A stretch of 64,000 nucleotides of DNA, from positions 186,001 through 250,000 of the forward strand of contig NZ_JALKAC010000007.1 of NCBI RefSeq assembly GCF_024171645.1. The letters run 5' to 3'. The notes beneath the pieces were generated by a model. The model was given only the letters and a program-made list of their open reading frames with translations. It was not told the DNA's origin and made no database searches. Positions 34,539 through 42,556 of the stretch are shown one piece after another. Both the position numbers and the translations under genes were made by a program. The first letter of the stretch is position 1; every line of letters begins with the position of its first letter. This DNA comes from Flavobacterium sp. HSC-32F16. Its GTDB lineage: Bacteria > Bacteroidota > Bacteroidia > Flavobacteriales > Flavobacteriaceae.

Positions 34539-34551
34539 TTTTCAACAAAAA

Positions 34552-37233
34552 TTAGTTATTATTCCATTCAATATAATCACAATCGTAGTTCCAATTTGAA
34601 CATGTGTATCTAACATATGGTTTACCAAACTGAGAAATACCCTCTTTACGTAATTTATCACCTAATTTACATTTTGGACATTTAATACTGGGATTTTCAA
34701 TGTAAGTAGGATCTATTTCATCAATAAATTTAGACTTATAAGTGTTGTTAGTTATAATGAAAGTCTTTCTTTTTGACCTAGTTATCGCAACATAAAATAA
34801 ACGTCTTTCTTCGCCATTTTTGAATTGATCAGATTTTGAAAGTAGTAAATTTAAAATTGGATCATCTGCCTGTTCAGATGGGAAGCCATAATGGCCTGAA
34901 ACGCAATTTAAAATTATAACATAATCAGCTTGTAATCCTTTTGATCTATGAACTGTTAAAAATTCGATAGGCATATTTGGAAATGCTAAGCAAGTTATAA
35001 TATAATTTTTCTCATTTTCATTATACGTTACGGAAAATAAATCTCTACGTTCTTTATATAAATTTATAAAGTGATTGTAGCGTGATAAAGCTATTATTTT
35101 TACTTTAAATTTGTCTATGGAGTTTTCATCGTTAATTTTTTTTAATATTGTAATTAATGGAAAAGGATCATCATTCTTAAAACTGTTACTATATAGGATT
35201 TCTAAAGGATTAGTATCATTAGTAAAAAAAGGTTTTAATTCTTTATGTGTTTGATTTGGGTTAGCGAGAATAAATTTGCTACTTAAATCGATCATGTTTT
35301 TATTAAAGCGGTAAGTAGTTTCAATTTTAGAAAATTCAGTAAAACCGAAATATTTCTCAAATTCAGTGAATAAAGAAATATCGCTACCTGTAAAACGATA
35401 AATACTTTGCCAGTCATCACCAACAGCGAAAAGTTTACAATTTTTGTTATTATCTAGTAATGCCTTAATTAAATTAAAACGTCCAACGGATGTGTCTTGA
35501 AATTCATCAATAATAATATATTTAAATTTGTTATTAAACTTATTCTTAGAGATGTAGTTTGATGCTTCATTTATCATATCATTAAAGTCTATTAGATTAT
35601 TAGATTTAAGAAATGAATTATATCTCTCAAGTATAGGTTCAAATATTGATAGAAATAAAAAATATCGAAGCCTTGTACTGTTGTCAATAATTTTATCAAT
35701 TAGCATTTTTATTTTGATAATTTCAAAATTATTTGATTTAAAAAGATTCAAGAAAGTATTTATCAATGTATCAAGAGCAGAAACATCATCCTTTGCAATT
35801 GAATTTAAAATTTCCCAAATTTCTTCAGAACTCCTAGGTTTTAATTGAACATTGGCTTTTTCTAATTTTGATTTTAATTTTTGGAATAAATCATTTTCGT
35901 TATTTTCATAAGAAAATGTTTCAATCAATTTTGTTTGATAATTTTTATGTGTTTCGCGTTTCCAAGCTATATCTGAATTATATTTTTCTTTAGCAGATAA
36001 GTTAACTGATCCACTAAACCAGTTAGGAACATTATTGTTTCTATCAATTAATCCGAAATGTTCTATATAGATATCATATTTGGGTAAATAAAAATCTGGT
36101 TTATATTGAGCATACTTGTCATCAGAAGTTTTGAACTTGTAGTCAGCTTCATATATATAATCAACTCCATTAAGAAATAAGTAATTTGCAATTTTGACTT
36201 CTTCAATACTTTTGCAGGTTTCTCTTAAAATTGTGGTTTTTCCATTAATTATTTTTTCAACTGTCTTGTAAGATTTTATATTATTGTCTTTAATGTAGTT
36301 AATATATTCTCCATGACTTTTAAAGTCATTAACATCTTTCGTTTCAATATTATATTCTGTGACGAATTTGATGACATTTTCTGCATATAATGGCTCTTTC
36401 ATTAATTCAGTAAAAATACTTTTCATTTGGGAGTAAAATTTTTTTTCCTCTACCACAGACGGCATATCATTTGTAACGGCTCCAATAACTTTTCTTCCAA
36501 ATGAATGAAATGTATTTACTTCAATATCAATATTCATTTTTTTTCTAATTCTTTGTTTCATTTCATCACTTGCTTTTTTTGTGAAAGTGATTAATAAAAT
36601 TTCTTCGGGTTTTATTTTTAGGCGTTCCGTTATATAAGTAACTTTACCAGCAACAGTTGTTGTTTTTCCGCTTCCAGCACCTGCTATAACTAAATTATTA
36701 TCTTCATCTTTAATTATTGCAAGTCTTTGTTGCTTGTCTAAAGAAGCATTATCAATATTTGAAAATAGAGCTTCACATTCTTTAAGTTCAATTTCTATAA
36801 ATAATTGATTATATGCTTTCCTTAATTTTTCACCTTGTTGGTATTTTTTTTTAAATATGTTAATTTCCGAATACACAATTGGATCTAAACCGAGTGATTC
36901 AATATTTCTTTTTACTAAATCTGTATAAAGTGATTTAGCAATTGTCTTCCATGAGAAAATCTTTTTATTATTAAAGTATCCATTTTTGTATACAAGAAAT
37001 GAATCAAATTCTTTATTTAAATTTGAATTTTTTTTAATTAATGAACTAACATATTCTTTTTCTTTTAATCTTTCAATATCAGCTAATTGTAGTCTTCTTT
37101 TTTCTTGTTCGAATCTTTCTTTTTCTTTCGCTATTCTTACACGCTCTCTTTCTTTATTTATTTTCTGCTTTCTTTTTACTAAATAGATTAGCAGAATGCT
37201 TAAAATAATTATATAATAAACTTTGTAATTCAT
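34552..37233 (-). CDS. membrane-anchored helicase IV-like SF1 helicase with nuclease-like insertion and zinc ribbon
   Basis: 893 aa. Order: one N-terminal TM helix (residues 4-20), a Lys/Glu coiled coil (~22-66), UvrD/HelD motor with Walker A AGAGSGKTT (184-192) and Walker B YIIIDEFQDTS, then LFAVGDDWQSIYRFTGS, TYRFN, FLTVHRSKGLQADYVII and EERRLFYVAITRS, all HelD-like. Between motifs Ia and II, residues ~340-395 (SIEEVKIANYLFLNGVDYIY, then YKPDFYLPKYDIYIEHFG) match Vsr-like PD-(D/E)XK inserts with D380 and E391. A C-terminal C4 zinc ribbon uses C852, C855, C878, C885. Role could be DNA repair or defence; no partner gene is visible. Lone gene in the accessory region. Confidence 0.88.
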   Translation of the reverse strand: MNYKVYYIIILSILLIYLVKRKQKINKERERVRIAKEKERFEQEKRRLQLADIERLKEKEYVSSLIKKNSNLNKEFDSFLVYKNGYFNNKKIFSWKTIAKSLYTDLVKRNIESLGLDPIVYSEINIFKKKYQQGEKLRKAYNQLFIEIELKECEALFSNIDNASLDKQQRLAIIKDEDNNLVIAGAGSGKTTTVAGKVTYITERLKIKPEEILLITFTKKASDEMKQRIRKKMNIDIEVNTFHSFGRKVIGAVTNDMPSVVEEKKFYSQMKSIFTELMKEPLYAENVIKFVTEYNIETKDVNDFKSHGEYINYIKDNNIKSYKTVEKIINGKTTILRETCKSIEEVKIANYLFLNGVDYIYEADYKFKTSDDKYAQYKPDFYLPKYDIYIEHFGLIDRNNNVPNWFSGSVNLSAKEKYNSDIAWKRETHKNYQTKLIETFSYENNENDLFQKLKSKLEKANVQLKPRSSEEIWEILNSIAKDDVSALDTLINTFLNLFKSNNFEIIKIKMLIDKIIDNSTRLRYFLFLSIFEPILERYNSFLKSNNLIDFNDMINEASNYISKNKFNNKFKYIIIDEFQDTSVGRFNLIKALLDNNKNCKLFAVGDDWQSIYRFTGSDISLFTEFEKYFGFTEFSKIETTYRFNKNMIDLSSKFILANPNQTHKELKPFFTNDTNPLEILYSNSFKNDDPFPLITILKKINDENSIDKFKVKIIALSRYNHFINLYKERRDLFSVTYNENEKNYIITCLAFPNMPIEFLTVHRSKGLQADYVIILNCVSGHYGFPSEQADDPILNLLLSKSDQFKNGEERRLFYVAITRSKRKTFIITNNTYKSKFIDEIDPTYIENPSIKCPKCKLGDKLRKEGISQFGKPYVRYTCSNWNYDCDYIEWNNN

Positions 37234-37469
37234 TTGAAGGGATGATTATATAAAAGTTATAGTTCTTCTTAGATTGTATTGTTAGAGGAAACATTTGGTA
37301 TTGGTTTCAAATATATTTTTTTTCTTTATAACGGTTGTAGGTATTTTTACTTGATTATTTAAATCTGATTTAGATAAATAGATGTAAAAAACATCTCAAA
37401 AATAAATTCTAAGAATGTTTTTAGAATTTTCAAAACATTTTAATATCAAATTCAAATTTTATTTTAACA

Positions 37470-37712
37470 AAAAAAGAGCAGTCCCTCCAAAAAGAAGAAC
37501 TGCCCTTTTAGGCAAATTTTTAAATTTGCATTCCTAAGAATGCGTACAGTTTTTGGTAATCACTAAATTGAAGACTAAAACGCAGGTTATTCGTTTATGA
37601 CATCGCCTTCCTTAATTTCTTCGCTGGCAATTTTAACCAGTTTGTCGTTTGGAGTCAAATGCCGAAAATTTCAATTTTATCTTCGATTTCTCTTCCTTTT
37701 TTAATGTCAATT
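37470..37712 (-). pseudogene. decayed duplicate of the efflux-adaptor 3' end and its terminator
   Basis: Nearly identical to 41190-41432 at a constant offset of 3,720 bases. It covers the last ~40 codons of the adaptor gene, its stop, the 3' untranslated stretch and the GGACAGTCC-type terminator. One extra A near 37580 and one lost C near 37660 break the frame, and similarity ends abruptly after TTAATGTCAA. So a piece of the third RND operon has been copied to the far side of the lipase module. The rest of 37234-37805 holds nothing else I can name. Confidence 0.88.
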
Positions 37713-37805
37713 TTCACTAGCTAGCTATAGCTTCACGTTTGTGTTTTTTAACTTAAAAATGTAGATGCAAACTACATGCATTCAAAAATATAGTACTTTA
37801 GTAAC

Positions 37806-38105
37806 ATGAAAAAAATCAATAAGGAAAGTTTTAAAAATTATTTAAATGATGTTTATCAATCAAGAATAACATACTATGAAGAATTTAATGAATTTTTAAT
37901 TTTTTTTGAGATAGACTGTTTTTCTGAGGATTGTAAACATAAATTATCAATTGAAATTACAGACCATGACATTAAGTTTGGTGCAATAACCAAAGAACCA
38001 TCAATTGATTTTTCATTATATGACTTTGTAATTGAAACAAATAAAGAAGCAGAAGAATTTGTTGAGCAAATAAACAAACTTGGTTGGCCAAAACAATTGG
38101 AGTAA
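37806..38105 (+). CDS. 99-aa acidic protein, possible immunity protein
   Basis: MKKINKESFKNYLNDVYQSR, then ITYYEEFNEFLIFFEIDCFSEDCKHKLSIEITDHDIKFGAITKEPSIDFSLYDFVIETNKEAEEFVEQINKLGWP. Small, soluble, strongly acidic, alpha/beta. No family recognised. It is the only plus-strand gene of the repeat-flanked module and is bracketed by two copies of the same terminator hairpin. An immunity role is inferred only from size, charge and neighbours. Confidence 0.65.
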   Translation: MKKINKESFKNYLNDVYQSRITYYEEFNEFLIFFEIDCFSEDCKHKLSIEITDHDIKFGAITKEPSIDFSLYDFVIETNKEAEEFVEQINKLGWPKQLE

Positions 38106-38141
38106 TTCGTCGCAAATATTTGAAGAGCTATTTTAGCTTCT

Positions 38142-38187
38142 AAAAAAAGGACAGTCCCTCCAATTAAAGAAGAACTGCCCTTTTAGG
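38142..38187 (+). terminator. GGACAGTCC-type terminator
   Basis: AAAAAAAGGACAGTCCCTCC / AGAAGAACTGCCCTTTT, 37 bases after the stop of the 99-aa gene. Third of four copies of this hairpin in the window. The following GGCAAATTTT matches the other accessory copies as well. Confidence 0.8.
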
Positions 38188-38234
38188 CAAATTTTAGAAA
38201 GTTTTCAACTAGGAATGGAATATTGGGATGTGTA

Positions 38235-38252
38235 CGAAGTCAGGAGACTTCG
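38235..38252. repeat. hairpin CGAAGTC / GACTTCG
   Basis: Perfect 7-base arms around AGGA, followed by a GC-rich CACAGCGCGGGGG run that stands out from the local base composition. Probably a fragment of another dispersed element. Confidence 0.65.
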
Positions 38253-38282
38253 CACAGCGCGGGGGAGTAAATTGTAAAAATG

Positions 38283-38314
38283 AAAAACCTCGATTTTAAA
38301 TAAATCGAGGTTTT
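38283..38314 (-). terminator. terminator of the lipase/lipoprotein operon
   Basis: AAAACCTCGATTT / AAATCGAGGTTTT, 30 bases beyond the stop at 38345. Same stem as the terminators at 33.68 and 34.51 kb. Confidence 0.8.
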
Positions 38315-38344
38315 GCTAAATATTCAAAATCTTGCAGAAATTTT

Positions 38345-39403
38345 TCATCTATAAGATTCTTTAAACTCCCTATCTGTTGTAAAAACTCTTTTATTAACAG
38401 TTTCTAAAGATTTACCATTTAATAAAACTTCAAAATCTCTATTGTCGGCATCAATTTTTATTTGAATTTCATTATCTCTGTTATCTTCATTTTTAAATTG
38501 TTCGTTGGTCGTCTGCCAATTAAAAAATGCTCTTCCTTCGTATTTTTCTCCTTTACCGGTTTCCCAGAAAAAAGTAATAAGACTCGGAATAGCTCTTTTT
38601 TCTTTTTTAGGATGTAATACCATTGGGCGTAACTTATTTTCATATTCAGCATTAAAATACTCAGTCAAAACCCAAAAAAGCCTGAAGTTTTTATTCTCAG
38701 AAGTAATTGCTGGTTTCCAAAAGTATTTAATACGATAGTTGTCCCATTTTTCTGGACTTGCATCTTGAATTAACGACATTTTTCTAACTTCCGGTCTTTT
38801 CATAGACCATGAAGCAAAAAGTTTAGCTTCTAAAGCCTGATCGTCTTCAACCCTTTGTGCCTGGTAACGTCCAACTTCTTTTTGAGTTCCGCCATAACAT
38901 AGCCAAACCACTACCATGCCTTTTGGTGCAAAACCAAAAACAAGATCCCTAAATTCTATGTAAGCTCTTCTTTGTGATGGTTTTCGATCATAAATATATT
39001 CTTGTAGTTCATCATGATTTTCTTCAACTTCTGTACTTGGATAAAATCTTTTTGTCCAGTCTTTTATAGTGTCAATAGGAAAATTTACATCTAAATGATA
39101 AAAAGCATCTTCGTAACCTGCATAATATGTAATATCAGCACCAATGGGAGTGCCATGTTGTTCCGTCCATACTTTGCGTGATTCTCCCCATTCACCAGAA
39201 GTACCACCATATGGTAATCCTGCTCTGACACCTTCAAGTGTCCTTATGCTGTCAGATACAAATTCGATTAGGTATTTATTTTCGGGATGGGATATTTGTA
39301 CGTGAAATTCAGGCAGTTCTTTTTTCATTTGGCAGCTTATTAATGGATGAAATAAAATAATTGATAGTATGGAATATAATAGTGTGTTTGTTTTCTTAAC
39401 CAT
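38345..39403 (-). CDS. DUF2931 lipoprotein (candidate immunity partner of the lipase)
   Basis: 352 aa. Signal peptide ends LFHPLISC with lipidated Cys24. DUF2931 signatures: GTPIGADITYYAGYEDAFYHLDVNFPIDTIKDW and FAPKGMVVVWLCYGG. Proteins of this family are surface or periplasmic lipoproteins found next to secreted toxins. The start codon overlaps the end of the DUF2235 gene by 8 bases, so the two are translated together. A periplasmic lipoprotein made from the same mRNA as a Tle1-type lipase is the expected layout for an immunity protein; this role is inference. Confidence 0.85.
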   Translation of the reverse strand: MVKKTNTLLYSILSIILFHPLISCQMKKELPEFHVQISHPENKYLIEFVSDSIRTLEGVRAGLPYGGTSGEWGESRKVWTEQHGTPIGADITYYAGYEDAFYHLDVNFPIDTIKDWTKRFYPSTEVEENHDELQEYIYDRKPSQRRAYIEFRDLVFGFAPKGMVVVWLCYGGTQKEVGRYQAQRVEDDQALEAKLFASWSMKRPEVRKMSLIQDASPEKWDNYRIKYFWKPAITSENKNFRLFWVLTEYFNAEYENKLRPMVLHPKKEKRAIPSLITFFWETGKGEKYEGRAFFNWQTTNEQFKNEDNRDNEIQIKIDADNRDFEVLLNGKSLETVNKRVFTTDREFKESYR

Positions 39404-41042
39404 GATGAATTTCTCTTTTTCGGTACTGATGTTCTAATGCTCCTTCTTTTGTGGGCGCCTGACTTTCTCTTGATCCTAATCCAAATTCATTGGCTTTTAC
39501 AGACCAGTGTAAGTATTCGTTTCTTAGTGTTTTTAAATCTTCAAAATCAATATAATCTAAATAGGATATTTGTCTTAGTTCAGCCAAATATTTTTCAGAA
39601 TCCCAAGAGTTTTGCTTTACGTAACTGTTACGTAAATCATTGCAGGTCACCATGTAGTTTAAAAGTTGATTGTAGACCTTTTGTAAAAAAGGATCTTCAA
39701 TTTCATGAAGTTTACTTCTCTTATTCTCATTATAAATTACCCCAAACTGTTTGGAATAAAAAAACATTTTTTTGAGCGGGATTTTATCATAGGTGTTTCG
39801 CATTTTACGTGAGCCTATTACACTGTAATAGGAATCTTCCATATGTTCAAATTTTTCTTTTTCCTTTTTTGGATTAATAAAAGATTCAGCAAATGTCCCG
39901 GCTTTAATTTGATAATCCTTGTACCAGCCTTCCTTTATGACAATTTCTTTAAATTTGGCTACTTCTTCTTTAGAATTATGGATCATTTCATTGTAGAGCG
40001 ATTCTTTTTTATAATACAAAACAGCTCTTTCAAAAGCACGATCTTTATAAGAACCTCCAATATCTGAATGTACACCAGGCAGTGTATATTCAAGTCCATT
40101 AATACCAGCAGAGATAATATCTGTTAAATCAAAATTCTCACGGTATTCATCATCTGCTGAGAGCTGAAAAACAAAATGAGCTTTTTCCACTGCATCCAGA
40201 TGCAAATCTTTAACATCGTTGCGATGATAAATTCCGTGGGAGGCAACTGTATCGTATAAACCAACAAAATTAAAGTTGATTTTTTCGGGTTTTATCTCAT
40301 TATCCAAAAGACAGGCGGCAAAATAGCCATGTTTGTTTACAAGAGGTTCATCTCTTTTTATTTTTATATAATCTGGGTTTGTATCGCTTACAAAAGGAGG
40401 TTCAGCATAACAATATTCACGATCAATCACTAGCAGTTTAGCAGGACTATTGGCTATATGTAAAAAATGTCTGGCAGCCGCAGCTCCACGGCTAAACCCA
40501 AAAACATTTACTTTAATTTCATCTATTCTTTTATTCTTATATTCGTCTATTCCAACTTTTTTTCCAGCTTGAATACAAGCTTTTGTCACTTTGGCAACAA
40601 TTCCACGGCTTCCCATACCCATTGCTACGTCAGGTACAACGTCATCTTTTTTTAAATCCTCAGTGGCAATTCCTTCCACATAAACAGACACTTGATTGAA
40701 AATGGTAGTATCTATAGAATCGTAACCACGTGCTATATTGCTATAATCGTTGGTGTAACTGTCGTCTTCGTGATTGGAAGCTGCATGATCTTTACCTTCT
40801 TCTGTATTGGTTTTATTGTTTTGTGTGCCATCGAAAAAAATGTTTAATGTGATATCGATGTCAGTAGCCAATGAGTCAGAAGGATGTAAAGGTTCATAGT
40901 CATAATAATTAACGCCTTTTTTTCCGTACTGTATATTATGTTTAGCTGCCACGATAGTAAGATCTCCTTCTGTGGCATGTATTTCAATATTACCTGTAGC
41001 AATTTCGGTAAGTGTTCCTTCAACTATTGTTATTTTGCTCAT
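39396..41042 (-). CDS. DUF2235 / Tle1-type alpha/beta-hydrolase, candidate secreted lipase effector
   Basis: 548 aa. The alpha/beta-hydrolase core starts at ~62 (DIDITLNIFFDGTQNNKTN) with nucleophile Ser184 in VFGFSRGAAAARHF, Asp264 in FVGLYDTVASHG and His325 in LPGVHSDIGGSY, the arrangement of DUF2235/Tle1 phospholipases. The first ~50 residues (VEGTLTEIATGNIEIHATEG, then KHNIQYGKKGVNYYDYEP) are outside the catalytic domain and look like a short delivery or docking segment. Tle1 enzymes are type VI secretion effectors. No T6SS structural gene is in the window, so this is an orphan effector module. Confidence 0.85.
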   Translation of the reverse strand: MSKITIVEGTLTEIATGNIEIHATEGDLTIVAAKHNIQYGKKGVNYYDYEPLHPSDSLATDIDITLNIFFDGTQNNKTNTEEGKDHAASNHEDDSYTNDYSNIARGYDSIDTTIFNQVSVYVEGIATEDLKKDDVVPDVAMGMGSRGIVAKVTKACIQAGKKVGIDEYKNKRIDEIKVNVFGFSRGAAAARHFLHIANSPAKLLVIDREYCYAEPPFVSDTNPDYIKIKRDEPLVNKHGYFAACLLDNEIKPEKINFNFVGLYDTVASHGIYHRNDVKDLHLDAVEKAHFVFQLSADDEYRENFDLTDIISAGINGLEYTLPGVHSDIGGSYKDRAFERAVLYYKKESLYNEMIHNSKEEVAKFKEIVIKEGWYKDYQIKAGTFAESFINPKKEKEKFEHMEDSYYSVIGSRKMRNTYDKIPLKKMFFYSKQFGVIYNENKRSKLHEIEDPFLQKVYNQLLNYMVTCNDLRNSYVKQNSWDSEKYLAELRQISYLDYIDFEDLKTLRNEYLHWSVKANEFGLGSRESQAPTKEGALEHQYRKREIHHG

Positions 41043-41187
41043 AGTTTATATTATTTGATCAATATTTTAATTTAGGAGAATGCTAAAAGTAAATAGAGTA
41101 TTATAGAAAAATAGCTACTATAAGACAAAAGAGTATTAGAATAAGGTTAATTTGAAGGGGGTGTTTATAAAGTTTCTAAATGGATAA

Positions 41188-41236
41188 CAAAAAAAAGGAC
41201 AGCTCTTCAAAAAGAAGAACTGCCCTTTTAGGCAAA
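41188..41236 (-). terminator. terminator of the third RND operon
   Basis: AAAAAAAAGGACAGCTCTTC / GAAGAACTGCCCTTTT hairpin, T-run on the minus strand, 70 bases beyond the adaptor stop. This copy, with the following 196 bases, is what was duplicated at 37.47 kb. Confidence 0.8.
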
Positions 41237-41305
41237 TTTTTAAATTTGCATTCCTAAGAATGCGTACAGTTTTTGGTAATCACTAAAATGAAGACTAAAC
41301 GCAGG

Positions 41306-42391
41306 TTATTCGTTTATGACATCGCCTTCCTTAGTTTCTTCGCTGGCAATTTTTACCAGTTTATCGTTTGGAGTCAAATCGCCGAAAATTTCGATTTTAT
41401 CTTCGATTTCTCTTCCTTTTTTAATGTCAACTCTTGTGGCTTTGTGGTTTACTACTTTTACCACATATAAACCTTCTGCAGAATTCACCACTGCTGATTT
41501 TGGTACTACAAATGTGCTGTCTTTCGCGTTAAGCGGTAATAAAACTTCGGCAACCATTCCAGGCAATAAATTTCCTTTGGTGTTGTGAACGTCCATTTCA
41601 ACTCTTTCAGAACGCAGTTTTAAATCTAAAGCGCCAGACATTCTGGTAATTTTAGCGCTAAAAGTTTCTGGTAACGATTTTACATTAAAACTCATTTCGT
41701 CGCCTGGATGTAAATATCCTGTGTACAATTCTGGTACAGAAACCGCCAAACGTAATTTGCTTTGCTCCTGAATCGTTAATAAAGGCAAATCTGAACCTTT
41801 TCCTGCTGGGCCAACAAATGTTCCTAAATTCACATTTCTAGCTGCTACAACGCCATCAAATGGAGCACGAATTTCTAGATAACCTCTCATAATCGAGATT
41901 TCTTTGTGTGCTGCAATTGCTGCTTGGTATTGTGCGTAATCAGAATTCTTTTTACCGCTTGCCATTTCTAAATCGTTTTTAGAAATTGTTCCTTCCACTT
42001 TGCTTGTTTCGTACAAACGGTTGTAAGTGCTTTTGCTGGTAGCGTAAATCGCTTCCATAGATTTCAATCTCGATTCGGCTGCAGCCAATTGCGAACTGAT
42101 TTCTGGTGCTTCTAAAACAATTAAAAGCTGTCCTTTTTTTACTTTCGTACCAATATCAACTTTCAATAATTTTACGAAACTGCTCACTTTTGCATACAAA
42201 TCAACTTGTTGGAAACCGGTTAATTCGGCTGGTAAACGCAATTCTGTTGTTAGTTTTTCTTTCGCTAAAGCGAAAGTTTCTACTTTAGGTTCGATTTCCG
42301 CTTTCGCAGTTTCTTCTTTTTTCTTTTCACAGCTTAGTACAACTAAAGCTGTAAATAGTATCGCTGTAGATTTTATAATGTTATTTTTCAT
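41306..42391 (-). CDS. RND periplasmic adaptor lipoprotein (third pump)
   Basis: 361 aa. Signal MKNNIIKSTAILFTALVVLSC (Cys21). HlyD/AcrA pattern: TGFQQVDLYAKVSSFVKLLKVDIGTKVKKGQLLIVLEAPEI, hairpin around LAAAESRLKSMEAIY, EIRAPFDGVVAARNVNLGTFVGPA, beta-barrel AVSVPELYTGYLHPGDEMSFNV. It is the last gene of the operon (channel, pump, adaptor); its 3' end is duplicated at 37.5 kb. Confidence 0.93.
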   Translation of the reverse strand: MKNNIIKSTAILFTALVVLSCEKKKEETAKAEIEPKVETFALAKEKLTTELRLPAELTGFQQVDLYAKVSSFVKLLKVDIGTKVKKGQLLIVLEAPEISSQLAAAESRLKSMEAIYATSKSTYNRLYETSKVEGTISKNDLEMASGKKNSDYAQYQAAIAAHKEISIMRGYLEIRAPFDGVVAARNVNLGTFVGPAGKGSDLPLLTIQEQSKLRLAVSVPELYTGYLHPGDEMSFNVKSLPETFSAKITRMSGALDLKLRSERVEMDVHNTKGNLLPGMVAEVLLPLNAKDSTFVVPKSAVVNSAEGLYVVKVVNHKATRVDIKKGREIEDKIEIFGDLTPNDKLVKIASEETKEGDVINE

Positions 42392-42461
42392 TTTTTGGTT
42401 TTATATATGTTTTATAAGTATTCGAAAAGTATAAAAGTGTATCAAAGTGTTTTCGCGATTG

Positions 42462-42556
42462 TAACTTTCGACTTTACGACTTTCGACTTTACGACTTTTG
42501 ACTTTCGACTTTATGACTTTCAACTTTCGACTTTATGACTTTCCAACTTTCGACTT
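42462..42556. repeat. tandem GACTTTCGACTTTAYG-type repeat reaching into the pump gene
   Basis: Seven or so imperfect copies of ACTTTCGACTTTACG/ACTTTCGACTTTATG between adaptor and pump genes. The array runs past the stop codon of the pump gene at 42533, so that its last residues (SKSKVGKS) are encoded by repeat sequence. Confidence 0.85.

Noticed and set aside
37806-41042. Full type VI secretion cluster
   Set aside because: Only effector-like and immunity-like genes are present; no Tss sheath, baseplate or ClpV gene is seen.
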